A stretch of DNA of 64,000 bases from LMUY01 sp965276785 (lineage in GTDB: Bacteria > Pseudomonadota > Alphaproteobacteria > Acetobacterales > Acetobacteraceae), in contig OZ255629.1 of assembly GCA_965276785.1 (NCBI GenBank), forward strand, positions 1,736,001 through 1,800,000, given 5' to 3'. Both the position numbers and the translations under genes were made by a program. A model generated the notes under the pieces. That model saw only the letters and a program-made list of their open reading frames with translations, had not been told where the DNA came from and did not search any database. The first letter of the stretch is position 1, and each line of letters begins with the position of its first letter. Positions 52,515 to 60,955 of this stretch are shown here, in pieces.

Positions 52515-53819
52515 ATGCCCGCCCGCCCGTTCCATCTCGCCTGGTTCCTCTCCCAAGGCTATGGCCCGAAGACCTGGCGCACCGCTTGGCCCGGCAGCGA
52601 CACCGCCCGCTGGATGATGCCGGACCTGTTCCTCGATCTCGCCCGTGGCATGGAGCGCGCCGGGTTCGACTACCTCATCATCGAGGACTCCTCGATGGTG
52701 CCATACACCTACCAGGGCAGCCACGACACCTACCTGCAATACGCCGCCAGCACCCCCAAGCTCGACCCGGCGGTGCTGGTGCCCTATCTCGCCCAGGCCA
52801 CCCGGCATCTCGGCTTGGTGCCAACCCTCTCCACCTCGGAATACCCGCCCTTCCTGCTGGCGCGGCTGGTGAACTCGCTCGACCACGTGACCGAAGGCCG
52901 CGTCGGCTGGAACTGCGTCACCAGCAGCAACGACGGCGCGGCGCAGAACTATGGCAACGAGGGGCAATACCCGCACGACGAGCGCTACGACCGGGCCGAC
53001 GAGTTCGCCGACCTGGTCACCAAGCTGTGGGACGCGTGGGAGCCGGACGCCGTGGTGCTCGACCGCGAGCGTCCGATGTTCGCCGATGGCAGCAAGGTCC
53101 ATCCGTTGAATTATGAGGGCCGCTACTTCAAGTGCCGCGGCCCGCTGAACGCGCCGCGCTCGCCGCAGGGCCGCCCGGTGATCTGCCAAGCCGGCGGCTC
53201 TCCCCGCGGGCAGGAGTTTGCCGCGCGCTGGGCCGACACCATCATCACCGACGCGGGCAGCGTCGCCGGGATGAAGGCGTATCGCCAGGAGGTCCGCGCC
53301 CGCGCCGCCCGTGCCGGCCGGGACCCGGACCGGGTGAAGGTGCTGTTCCTGGCCTACCCGATCGTGGACGCCAGCATGGAGGCCGCACAGGAACGCCGCC
53401 GCTTGCAGCGCGAGGAGGCCGCCGCCCACGTGGCTATGCCGCTCTCCTCCATGTCCCGCCTGACCAATATCGATTTCGCCGAGTTCGACCTGGACGAGCC
53501 GCTGCCGCCGGGCCTCACCACGAACGGGCATCAATCCTCGCTGGCAAAGTGGATCGGCAAAACTCCTCGGGAGCTGGCTTTGACGCAGTCGACCAAAATG
53601 GGCATCGACTTCACCGGCAGCGCCGACCACGTCGCGGGCATGATGGCCGAGATCATGGCGGAAGTGGGCGGCGATGGGTTCCTGATCTACAACAGCTATT
53701 TCGACCGGCGCTACATTATGGAAGTGTGCGACGGGCTGGTGCCGGAACTGCAGCGTCGCGGGCTGACGCGGACGGAGTATGCGCACCGGTGCTTCAAAGA
53801 CAATCTGATGGCGTTTTAG
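52515..53819 (+). CDS. LLM-class flavin-dependent monooxygenase (NtaA/SnaA type)
   Basis: A 434-residue bacterial-luciferase-fold flavoenzyme. PFHLAWFLSQGYGPKTWRTA, LARGMERAGFDYLIIEDSSM, GLVPTLSTSEYPPFLLARLV, GRVGWNCVTSSNDGAAQNYG and FKCRGPLNAPRSPQGRPVIC are characteristic of the nitrilotriacetate monooxygenase / DszA group. These enzymes use reduced FMN and oxygen to cleave organosulfur or amine substrates. GAGGAGAG upstream of the ATG gives a good ribosome site. Its substrate is not known. Confidence 0.92.
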   Translation: MPARPFHLAWFLSQGYGPKTWRTAWPGSDTARWMMPDLFLDLARGMERAGFDYLIIEDSSMVPYTYQGSHDTYLQYAASTPKLDPAVLVPYLAQATRHLGLVPTLSTSEYPPFLLARLVNSLDHVTEGRVGWNCVTSSNDGAAQNYGNEGQYPHDERYDRADEFADLVTKLWDAWEPDAVVLDRERPMFADGSKVHPLNYEGRYFKCRGPLNAPRSPQGRPVICQAGGSPRGQEFAARWADTIITDAGSVAGMKAYRQEVRARAARAGRDPDRVKVLFLAYPIVDASMEAAQERRRLQREEAAAHVAMPLSSMSRLTNIDFAEFDLDEPLPPGLTTNGHQSSLAKWIGKTPRELALTQSTKMGIDFTGSADHVAGMMAEIMAEVGGDGFLIYNSYFDRRYIMEVCDGLVPELQRRGLTRTEYAHRCFKDNLMAF

Positions 53820-53972
53820 ACCTGCGCCCGCTCTCGCTTGGCGTGGCCGCGGCCCGCCCCTAAAGCCTTTGCTGGCTTCGATTGACCGGAGCAGCGCTTG
53901 CCCTATCAAGCGCCTCCGCAGGCTTCATGCGTCAGCTGGACCCATCGCTTGGACAGTGGTGTACCCGACCTC

Positions 53973-54697
53973 GTGCGCGTTGATCAGGTCAGCAAGGTCT
54001 TCGGGCCGAAGCCGGCGCTGCGGGGACTGACGTTTGCCATCCCCCCGGCCAGATTTGCGGCCTGCTGGGCCCGAACGGCGCCGGCAAGACCACCTTGTTC
54101 CGCCTGCTGACCGGCATCCTAAAGGTCACCGAGGGAACTTTGCGGGTCGACGGGTTGGACGCGTTCGACGACCGGGTCGCGCTGAAGCGGCTGATCGGCT
54201 TCCTGCCCGATGAGCCGATCTTCTACTCCTATCTTTCCGGACGCGAGACGCTGGAACTCAGCGCCGCAATGCATGGCCTGGAGGTGCGCGCCGCGATGGA
54301 CGCGCTGGGTCCGGCGATGGCCAAGCTGCGATTGGGAAGCGAGCTTGGCAATTACGCCGAAGACTATTCTCGCGGCACGAAAAAGAAGCTGGGCCTGCTG
54401 CTGGCGCTGGTGCATCGCCCCAAGCTGCTCGTGCTGGATGAGCCGACCAATGGGCTGGATGTCGAGGCGACCTATCAGTTTTACGAGCTGATGCAGGAAC
54501 AGTCGGCCCATGGCACGACGATTCTGTTTTCCAGCCACTTGATGGACCATGTGGCGCGGCTCTGCACCCACGCCGTCATTATCAGCGGGGGAGCCTTGGT
54601 GAGCAAAGGGCCGCTCGATGAATTACGCCAGTCGTGTGGGGCAGCAAGCCTGGAAGACATGTTCCTGCGACTGACCGCACGGCCCGCCGAGCCATGA
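53973..54697 (+). pseudogene. ABC transporter ATPase (NatA-like) with a frameshift at a C6 run
   Basis: GTG at 53973 (VRVDQVSKVFGPKPALRGLT) and the following frame encode the start of an ABC ATPase, but after FAIPP the frame is broken. A -1 shift at the CCCCCC run at 54041-54046 restores Walker A in GLLGPNGAGKTTLFRLLTG, then signature YSRGTKKKLGLLLAL and Walker B LLVLDEPTNGLD. If the run were seven C's the gene would be intact at about 241 residues. Possible reads: sequencing error, true inactivation, or phase variation. It overlaps the permease start (ATGA). Confidence 0.75.
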
Positions 54698-57213
54698 CGC
54701 CGGCTTTGGCCGCGCCCGGCTTCTGGCGGACGCTGGCGCTGCTGTTGCGCTACGCTCGCAAACGCTCGGTTGGGCACCGGTTGCGGCAGCGGGCGCTGAT
54801 GAGCAACAAGCTTGGCCGGACGGCTGGGGAGTGGAACTGGCTATGGACCCTGGCCGCCATCAGCTTCGCGATTGCCGTGCACGTGTCGGCTGCCTACCTC
54901 GTGATCCATGCGGTGACGGCGGGTGAGCGGGTGGCGGCCGAGCATGCCGGCTATGTGTCGGTCGACGATTGGTTCGTGACCAATGTGAACCGCGCCGCCG
55001 CACTCGCCAAATCCAAGGACCAAGCCGACTTGATGCTGGCTGACAGCTACGCCGCTGAAGCCAAACACCTTGCCGAGCAGACCGGCGGCAACGCGGCGGC
55101 GTTGGAAGGCCGGCTGCGCAACACGGTGCGCGAACTCGGCGCTGTGGGTTTTGTCGCGCAGGCGCGGATCAAGCCGGGTTTGACGGCACTTCCGACCGAG
55201 GGCGTAGCGGCCGTGCTCGGCTCGCCGGCCCTGCTGTGCTGGAGCGTCATGCTGGTGCTGCAAGGTGAGGGCCTGGAACTCGATGTGCAGCAGCGGCGGC
55301 AGCCGATGTGGGAATGGCTGTTCAGCCACCCGGTGCCGCAAGGTGCGGTGTTTCTGGCGGAAATGCTGGCTCCGCTCGCCGCCAACCCGGTCTACTGGGC
55401 CGCTCCCTTGCTGCCGGGCATACTATACGGCCGCCTCTACGGTTGGAGGCCGGGTCTGCTTACCGCCATCATCGCCGGCATCCCGATCAGCCTGGCGGCA
55501 GCCTGTCTCGGCAAAGCCATCGAGATCGGCCTGGTGCTCCGCTGCCGGCCGCGGTCGCGCGGCGCGCTGGCTGGCGCGCTGAGCTGGGCTGCTTTCGCGG
55601 CGCTGATGCTGATTTTCATCCTTCCCGCCCAAATGGAGATGGTCGCCTCGGCGGCGGCCGGGCTGCTTCTTGAGCTGGCCAAGCTGCCATGGCCCTGGCT
55701 TGGCCTGCTACTCGGTCAGCGGAGCGACGGGTCTTTCTCGCTGCCGGCCGGACTGCTGACCTGTGACACGGCCGCAGTGCTGGTTTGCGCGGCTTCGGTC
55801 GGGTTCAGCGTTTGGTCGGCGCGGCAAGGGCTCGCCGGCCGCATCGGTCGCCGGGACACCGCGCCCACGGCGGTGCGCGCTGGCCAGACACGGTTCGGCC
55901 GCGGCCCGCTCTATCGCAAGGAACTGCTGTGGCTCAGCCGCGACCGCAGCGTGATCGTGCAGGTCGTGCTCTTGCCGCTCACAATGGTAAGTGTTCAGGC
56001 GTTCAACATGCGCGGCTTGGTGTTCGCCGCCGGCAGGCAGTGGAACTTCTTTTGCGGTGTCGCCATCGTGCTCGGCACCTACTTCCTGGTGGTGATCGGC
56101 CCCAAATCGCTGACCTCGGAGGGCAAGGCGCTGTGGCTGGCGCTGACGTGGCCCCGGGGTCTGGAAAGCCTGCTGCGGGCCAAGGCCTGGCTTTGGGCCT
56201 GCATCGCATCCGTCCTGGTCGGGCTGGTGCTCGCCTACGCTGCCTATCGCTTTCCCGAAAATCGTGTGGGGGTTGCCCTGGTTGGACTTGGCTGGTTGCT
56301 GTTCGCCCGCAGCATGGCCGACAAAGCCGTCACCCTCGCGGTCGTGGTGTCCGAGTCTGGCGAGCGGCAGCGAGTATCTCGCGGACGGCAAGCGGCGACC
56401 CTGCTCGGTACCCTCACCTTCGGCATTGGCGTGTTCACCCGGCAATGGCCGCTCGCCATGGCTGGCATCGTCTATTCTACCGTGACAGCCGCGGCGATGT
56501 GGCAGAATTTCCGAGCCCGGCTGCCGTTCCTGTTCGATCCCTGGTCGGAGCGGCTGCCGGAGCCGCCCACCACCATGCACGCTATGATTGCCATCAGCGG
56601 TCTGGTCGAAGCCACGGCCGTGGTGACCGGGCTGATTTTGGCCGTTGCGCCCCGTGGTGACGTTGCCGCCGTCCGCGCGCTTGCTTACACGGGCTGCAGT
56701 GCGGCCACAGCGCTGGCCGTGGCAAGCTTCCTCAATCGTCGCGGCGTGTCTCCGGCTGGTCTATGGACTTGGCCCGGCGCCAGGCTCCGACCGAACTCGG
56801 TCTCGCTGCTGATCGGGGCTGCCTGTGGCGTGCTGCTGGGTTTGTTCGGCCGGGGCTACGTCGAGCTGCTGCATCGCATTCCCTGGACCGCCGCCCCGCT
56901 ATCCCAGTCCGAAGCACAGTTGCACGCCGTGCCCCATCTGTGGGCCGCCTACTTTGTCACGGCGGTGCTGGTGGCGCCGCTCGCGGAAGAATATCTGTTC
57001 CGTGGGCTGCTGTTCCGGGCGCTCGATCGGGAGTGGCGCAGCTGGCAGGCGGTGGCGGGAAGTGCGGCGTTCTTCGCGATCTACCATCCCACGTTTGCCT
57101 GGTTTCCGGTCGGCGCCGTCGGCGTCGCGAACGCGGTCTTGTTCAAGCGCACTGGCCGATTAGCGCCGGCTGTGCTGCTGCATGCCATCTACAATGCGGT
57201 GGTGTTGGCCTGA
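54694..57213 (+). CDS. ABC permease fused to a CPBP intramembrane metalloprotease
   Basis: An 839-residue membrane protein. Residues of about 45-680 hold many hydrophobic helices with a long extracytoplasmic loop (residues 75-180), as in NatB/ABC-2 type permeases. The C-terminal 150 residues form a CPBP (CAAX/Abi) domain: APLAEEYLFRGLLFRAL with E765, E766 and R770, FAIYHPTF with H798, and LLHAIYN with H830 and N834. The fusion suggests export coupled to cleavage of a substrate in the membrane, perhaps a peptide. It starts inside the stop of its ATPase. Confidence 0.85.
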   Translation: MTPALAAPGFWRTLALLLRYARKRSVGHRLRQRALMSNKLGRTAGEWNWLWTLAAISFAIAVHVSAAYLVIHAVTAGERVAAEHAGYVSVDDWFVTNVNRAAALAKSKDQADLMLADSYAAEAKHLAEQTGGNAAALEGRLRNTVRELGAVGFVAQARIKPGLTALPTEGVAAVLGSPALLCWSVMLVLQGEGLELDVQQRRQPMWEWLFSHPVPQGAVFLAEMLAPLAANPVYWAAPLLPGILYGRLYGWRPGLLTAIIAGIPISLAAACLGKAIEIGLVLRCRPRSRGALAGALSWAAFAALMLIFILPAQMEMVASAAAGLLLELAKLPWPWLGLLLGQRSDGSFSLPAGLLTCDTAAVLVCAASVGFSVWSARQGLAGRIGRRDTAPTAVRAGQTRFGRGPLYRKELLWLSRDRSVIVQVVLLPLTMVSVQAFNMRGLVFAAGRQWNFFCGVAIVLGTYFLVVIGPKSLTSEGKALWLALTWPRGLESLLRAKAWLWACIASVLVGLVLAYAAYRFPENRVGVALVGLGWLLFARSMADKAVTLAVVVSESGERQRVSRGRQAATLLGTLTFGIGVFTRQWPLAMAGIVYSTVTAAAMWQNFRARLPFLFDPWSERLPEPPTTMHAMIAISGLVEATAVVTGLILAVAPRGDVAAVRALAYTGCSAATALAVASFLNRRGVSPAGLWTWPGARLRPNSVSLLIGAACGVLLGLFGRGYVELLHRIPWTAAPLSQSEAQLHAVPHLWAAYFVTAVLVAPLAEEYLFRGLLFRALDREWRSWQAVAGSAAFFAIYHPTFAWFPVGAVGVANAVLFKRTGRLAPAVLLHAIYNAVVLA

Positions 57214-57229
57214 CTCCGCTCGCTGCCCG

Positions 57230-57811
57230 TCAGCCGCGGGTGGGACGGAACCGCCCTAGCCACTCCTCCCCTTGCCGCCGCAGCTTGCCGAGCCGGCCGA
57301 CACCGGCCAGCCGGCGGTCCAAAAACGCCAGCGTCGCTTCGGCGCCCTCGCTGTCGTCGCGCAGCCAGAACAGCAGCGTGCTGCCATACACCCCGGCCAG
57401 AATCGCCCGCTTGGTATACCAGCTAAAATCCGCGCTGCGGTCGGCAGCCGCATGCCATAGGCTGTCGGTGGTCCGCGCCGTCACCCGGCCGAGCGCCGCC
57501 GAATTGAGCGTCAACAACGCCATGGCCCGGCGGATCGCCTCCTTGTGAGGCGCACTCTGCAGGAGCCGCTGTGCCATCACGCTACGGAGCCTTTGCGACA
57601 ACCCCAGTTCGGCCGCTGCCGGCGGCATGCGGCGGTCCACCAGGTCCACCCAGGCCTCCACCATGTCCACCGGGCCGCCGGGAAACAGCAAATCCGCGTC
57701 CGGCCCGGCCGCCGCCTGCAATGCGGGCCGCGTCCAGCCCGGGAACGGCACCGTACCGACCAATGCGTCCATCGCCGCGTCGCGCTCGGGGGAACGCTCT
57801 GGCGGGGTCAT
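57230..57811 (-). CDS. COQ9-family protein
   Basis: A 193-residue protein resembling COQ9. RDAAMDALVGTVPFPGWTRP, LFPGGPVDMVEAWVDLVDRR and FSWYTKRAILAGVYGSTLLF are the conserved segments of the family. In mitochondria COQ9 presents ubiquinone intermediates to COQ7. Bacterial members probably help ubiquinone synthesis by binding lipid intermediates. Its ATG overlaps the stop of the def gene (ATGA), so the pair is coupled. Confidence 0.88.
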   Translation of the reverse strand: MTPPERSPERDAAMDALVGTVPFPGWTRPALQAAAGPDADLLFPGGPVDMVEAWVDLVDRRMPPAAAELGLSQRLRSVMAQRLLQSAPHKEAIRRAMALLTLNSAALGRVTARTTDSLWHAAADRSADFSWYTKRAILAGVYGSTLLFWLRDDSEGAEATLAFLDRRLAGVGRLGKLRRQGEEWLGRFRPTRG

Positions 57812-58335
57812 GCGCCGGCCCGCGCCAGCTCCTCGTTGAAGCCGAACAGGCGGAAATCGGTCATGCGCATGGGGTAGAGAATGCCGTCCAAGTGGTCGTA
57901 TTCGTGCTGCACCACGCCGGCATGGAAGCCGGAGACTTCGCCGCCGACCGGTTGGCCGTCGCAATCCACCCCGCTGTAGCGGATCCGTGCCCAGCGCGGC
58001 ACGGCGGCGCGTAGCCCCGGGATGGAAAGGCAGCCCTCCCAGCGCAGCACCCGCTCCTCGCCGACCGGCTCCAGAATGGGATTGATCACGACCGTGTTGC
58101 CCACGACCGGGTCGTCGGCGTCACCGCTGGCGCGGGCGGGCTGCACGCGGAACACGAACAGGCGCAGCGGCACATGCACCTGCGGCGCGGCCAGCCCGGC
58201 GCCGGGCGCGTCCTCCATGGTGTCCATCATGTCGGCCACCAGGCGGCGGATGTCCGGCGCGCCCGGGTCTGCGACCGGGTCGGCTTTTTGCAGCAGGACG
58301 GGGTGGCCCATGCGGGCAATCTTGAGAATGGCCAT
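57808..58335 (-). CDS. def: Peptide deformylase
   Basis: A 175-residue metalloenzyme that removes the formyl group from new proteins. Motif I is GAGLAAPQ (45-52), motif II EGCLS (100-104, Cys102 ligand) and motif III QHEYDHLDG (His144, Glu145, His148). All metal and catalytic residues are in place. The loop after VFRVQPARASG is slightly longer than in E. coli. It is divergent from rpsU, with about 130 bases between them. Confidence 0.96.
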   Translation of the reverse strand: MAILKIARMGHPVLLQKADPVADPGAPDIRRLVADMMDTMEDAPGAGLAAPQVHVPLRLFVFRVQPARASGDADDPVVGNTVVINPILEPVGEERVLRWEGCLSIPGLRAAVPRWARIRYSGVDCDGQPVGGEVSGFHAGVVQHEYDHLDGILYPMRMTDFRLFGFNEELARAGA

Positions 58336-58466
58336 GGCGAACTTTATTTAGGGCGGCGGAAAGGCTTTGGCGAGTGGGCGATCCCCGTGCTATAGCGTGG
58401 CTTCCGCGGTTAAGGACCTTGGGCGGGCCAGTTCGGCACGCCTGCAAACACAGGAGAAGGCATCGA

Positions 58467-58670
58467 GTGCAGGTTCTGGTTCGGGATAACAATGTCGACC
58501 AAGCGCTCAAGGCGCTGAAGAAGAAGATGCAGCGCGAGGGTATCTTCCGCGAGATGAAGCTCCGCCGCCATTTCGAGAAGCCATCCGAGCGGCGCGCCCG
58601 CGAAGCCGCCGAGGCCGTCCGCCGCGCCCGCAAGATGGAGCGCAAGCGGCTGGAACGCGAAGGCTTCTAA
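58467..58670 (+). CDS. rpsU: 30S ribosomal protein S21
   Basis: A 67-residue ribosomal protein. VLVRDNNVDQALKALKKKMQ and EMKLRRHFEKPSERRA are its hallmark segments, with a basic tail REAAEAVRRARKMERKRL. The start is GTG at 58467 after GGAGAAGG. It is a single-gene unit here, convergent with the DUF3859 gene, only six bases apart. Confidence 0.96.
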   Translation: MQVLVRDNNVDQALKALKKKMQREGIFREMKLRRHFEKPSERRAREAAEAVRRARKMERKRLEREGF

Positions 58671-58676
58671 ACCCGG

Positions 58677-59213
58677 CTAAACCGAGGGGGCGTCGCAAGC
58701 GCCCTGGGTGATGTGCTGGCCCGGCTGCGCCACCGACACGTTGAACGTGACCTTGGAAAGCACACGCGGACCTTGGCTGATCGTGAATGTCCACGGGCCC
58801 GGCACCAGGGACCAATCCTCCTCCAGCGTGTAGCCAGTGTAGGACCAGCGATCCGCCGTGACGGTGTTGAAGTTCACCTCCCGCGTGCCGCTGGCGCCAT
58901 CCGGCCGGGTCCAGAGCGGGTGATCCAAGGTCACCTGCACCAGCGCCGTCTCGCCCGGGGCAAGGTTGGCGGCGCGGAACTCTAGCCCGAACTGCTTGCA
59001 GAACGCGCCCTGGATGTCGGTGCCCAGATGCACGAATCGCGGGTCGCGCACGGCGTCGATGCCGGCAATGTTGCCCGGGCGGGGCGGCTCCGGCGGCCCC
59101 ACCTCCTGCGCCATCACCTCGCCCACCCGGCCGAGCTCCAGCGCAAGCGGGTCCGCCCAGGCGGCGCTGCCGCCCAGCAGCAGGAAGGCGGCGAGGATGG
59201 TGAGAAATCTCAT
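58677..59213 (-). CDS. DUF3859 exported protein
   Basis: A 178-residue protein with signal peptide MRFLTILAAFLLLGGSAAWA. The mature part has GTDIQGAFCKQFGLEFRAAN, QVTLDHPLWTRPDGASG, WSYTGYTLEEDWSLVPGPWT and FTISQGPRVLSKVTFNVS. This is the DUF3859 pattern, a small beta-sandwich fold with no known function. Its ATG overlaps the PaiB-family stop (ATGA) so both are made from one transcript. Confidence 0.82.
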   Translation of the reverse strand: MRFLTILAAFLLLGGSAAWADPLALELGRVGEVMAQEVGPPEPPRPGNIAGIDAVRDPRFVHLGTDIQGAFCKQFGLEFRAANLAPGETALVQVTLDHPLWTRPDGASGTREVNFNTVTADRWSYTGYTLEEDWSLVPGPWTFTISQGPRVLSKVTFNVSVAQPGQHITQGACDAPSV

Positions 59214-59842
59214 TGCGTGTCCTCATCCTGAGCGGCCGGCAGAGTTTGGCCGATCATCGCGGCCACTTGCCCGGCGATGGCGTCGCCACCCTGCCGCAGG
59301 GCTGACATTACGCTTCGGCGATCCGTAACACTGCGGTTCTGGCTCAGCTTCCATTGCGTCTGCACCCGCATGGGGTGCAGCCGGAAGGCGCGGATGCCGG
59401 CGAACATCCGGGCGCGGTAGTCGGGCGTCAATGCCATCACGTCGAAGCCCGCCGGGTCGGCCCTGGCTAGCGCCGTGACATCCCTGGCAATGCCGTCGGC
59501 GTCCGCCACAGGCGTGAGACGGCCGTAGACGTGCACGGCGGCATAGTCCCAGGTCGGCACCGCAGGCTGGGCTTCGTACCAGCCTGGCGAGATGTAGGCG
59601 TGCGGGCCGGCGAAGATCGCCAGCACCTCCTGCTCGCTGCCGATGGCATCACATTGCGGATTAGCCGCGGCGAAATGGCCCGACAGCTCGAACCCGTCCG
59701 ACCCGGCGTGATAGCTGAGCGGGAGATGCGATGCTTCCAGCCCGCGCGCGCCGGCGCTCACCAGCTGGGCAAACGGATGGTCGCGGATCAGCGCGGCGAT
59801 TTCGGCCGAATCGGATTGCAGGAACACCGGACGCAGATACAA
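59210..59842 (-). CDS. PaiB-like FMN-binding protein
   Basis: A 210-residue protein. MYLRPVFLQSDSAEIAALIR, HPFAQLVSAGARGLEASHLP, AIFAGPHAYISPGWYEAQPA and VPTWDYAAVHVYGRLTPVAD are typical of the FMN-binding split-barrel family that includes Bacillus PaiB, named as a negative regulator of degradative enzymes. Binding of FMN or heme is likely; a regulatory role here is not established. It precedes the DUF3859 gene in the operon. Confidence 0.9.
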   Translation of the reverse strand: MYLRPVFLQSDSAEIAALIRDHPFAQLVSAGARGLEASHLPLSYHAGSDGFELSGHFAAANPQCDAIGSEQEVLAIFAGPHAYISPGWYEAQPAVPTWDYAAVHVYGRLTPVADADGIARDVTALARADPAGFDVMALTPDYRARMFAGIRAFRLHPMRVQTQWKLSQNRSVTDRRSVMSALRQGGDAIAGQVAAMIGQTLPAAQDEDTQ

Positions 59843-59901
59843 GCGGGCAGCCTCTCGGGCGACGTTGCCCGAGGCTTAGCACACCGGCCAGCAACGCCGC
59901 A

Positions 59902-60375
59902 TCACTGTAAATAGCCCCATCGCGCCACTGCCGGCTCCGCGCTGGCCCATTTCCAGCCCTGCGTGCCGTAGCAGATGTCGACCGAGTACCAGGGCGGCGG
60001 CGCCTTGCCCTGGGTGACCGAGAACAGCACCTGCTTGCATGGCGCCAGCGGATTGGGGATCTCGCGCGCCACCGCCAACTGGCCATGCTCGTTGCCGACC
60101 GGCACGCTGTGCACGATGCGCCACGGCGCCCGCGCCCCCACGGCCAACGGCCCGGCAGCCGCCGCAATCGCGTCCTGCTCGGCACCATGCCAGGATCGCG
60201 TCACGATCCGGACGGCGTAGTCCGACGCGGCTGCGGTCGCCACGCCCACCGCAAAGCCCACCGCCGGATTGGCCGTGGCGCCGCCGGCGGCTCCGCCCAC
60301 GACCACGCCGACGATCTGGCCGGTGGAGGAACAGCCGCCGACCAGCAGCACTCCCGCCAGCCACCACGGCCTCAC
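59902..60375 (-). CDS. Lipoprotein, tandem paralogue (second copy)
   Basis: Read as 157 residues from GTG at 60375: VRPWWLAGVLLVGGC gives a strong lipobox, then a glycine-rich transmembrane-like stretch GQIVGVVVGGAAGGATAN. The end, WKWASAEPAVARWGYLQ, is almost identical to that of the next gene. HGAEQDAIAAAAGPL is also shared. The GTG overlaps the upstream stop (GTGA), and an ATG at 60420 would give a long basic N terminus that fits less well. Function unknown; glycine-zipper-like segments suggest a membrane or pore-forming role. Confidence 0.7.
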   Translation of the reverse strand: MRPWWLAGVLLVGGCSSTGQIVGVVVGGAAGGATANPAVGFAVGVATAAASDYAVRIVTRSWHGAEQDAIAAAAGPLAVGARAPWRIVHSVPVGNEHGQLAVAREIPNPLAPCKQVLFSVTQGKAPPPWYSVDICYGTQGWKWASAEPAVARWGYLQ

Positions 60376-60902
60376 TGCAGCGAGCCCCACCTCGCCGTGG
60401 CCGGTTCGGCGGAAGCCCATTTCCAGTGCGCACCGTCCTGGCAGACTGTCGCGGTGTAGAAGTCGCTCCGCGGGGTGTGGCCGGCGACGGTCTCGACCGA
60501 AAACACGATTTCCTTGCAGTCGATCGGCGGTGCACCGAGGTCGCGCACCACCGCAACCTGGCCGTGCTCATCGGCTTCGACTGACACGTCGTGCGAGACG
60601 CTCCACGGCCCGGCGGTGCCTGGCCGCAAGGCACCAGCGGCCGCTGCAATGCGGTCCTGCTCGGCACCGTGCACCACCCGCTCCTCATATTGCAGGCCGG
60701 CATTTGCCCCGGCCGCCACGCCAAGGCCGATGGCGGTCGCCGTGGTGGCGCTCCTGGTGAGCGAACTGGCAATCCCGGCGCCCGCGATGCCGGCCACTTC
60801 GGAGGTGCCGCCGGCGACGAGGGAGGAACAGGCTGGGAGAGTGCAAAGGGCAAGCAGCAGCAGCGGACGCAATGGGACGGTCAACGGCGCAACCTTGGAC
60901 AT
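60372..60902 (-). CDS. Lipoprotein, tandem paralogue (first copy)
   Basis: A 176-residue lipoprotein: MSKVAPLTVPLRPLLLLALC then TLPACSS, a lipobox. A glycine/alanine-rich segment GTSEVAGIAGAGIASS follows, then HGAEQDRIAAAAGALRPG, PWSVSHDVSVEADEHGQVAV, CKEIVFSVETVAGH and the ending WKWASAEPATARWGSLQ. The two copies share these blocks in order, so the pair arose by tandem duplication. No known family is recognised. The start at 60902 fits the lipobox better than the upstream Met at 60953. Confidence 0.72.
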   Translation of the reverse strand: MSKVAPLTVPLRPLLLLALCTLPACSSLVAGGTSEVAGIAGAGIASSLTRSATTATAIGLGVAAGANAGLQYEERVVHGAEQDRIAAAAGALRPGTAGPWSVSHDVSVEADEHGQVAVVRDLGAPPIDCKEIVFSVETVAGHTPRSDFYTATVCQDGAHWKWASAEPATARWGSLQ

Positions 60903-60955
60903 TCGGTTTATTTGGAGGCCGGCTGCATAGCCGGGTTGGAACGGCGCTGCCAAGG

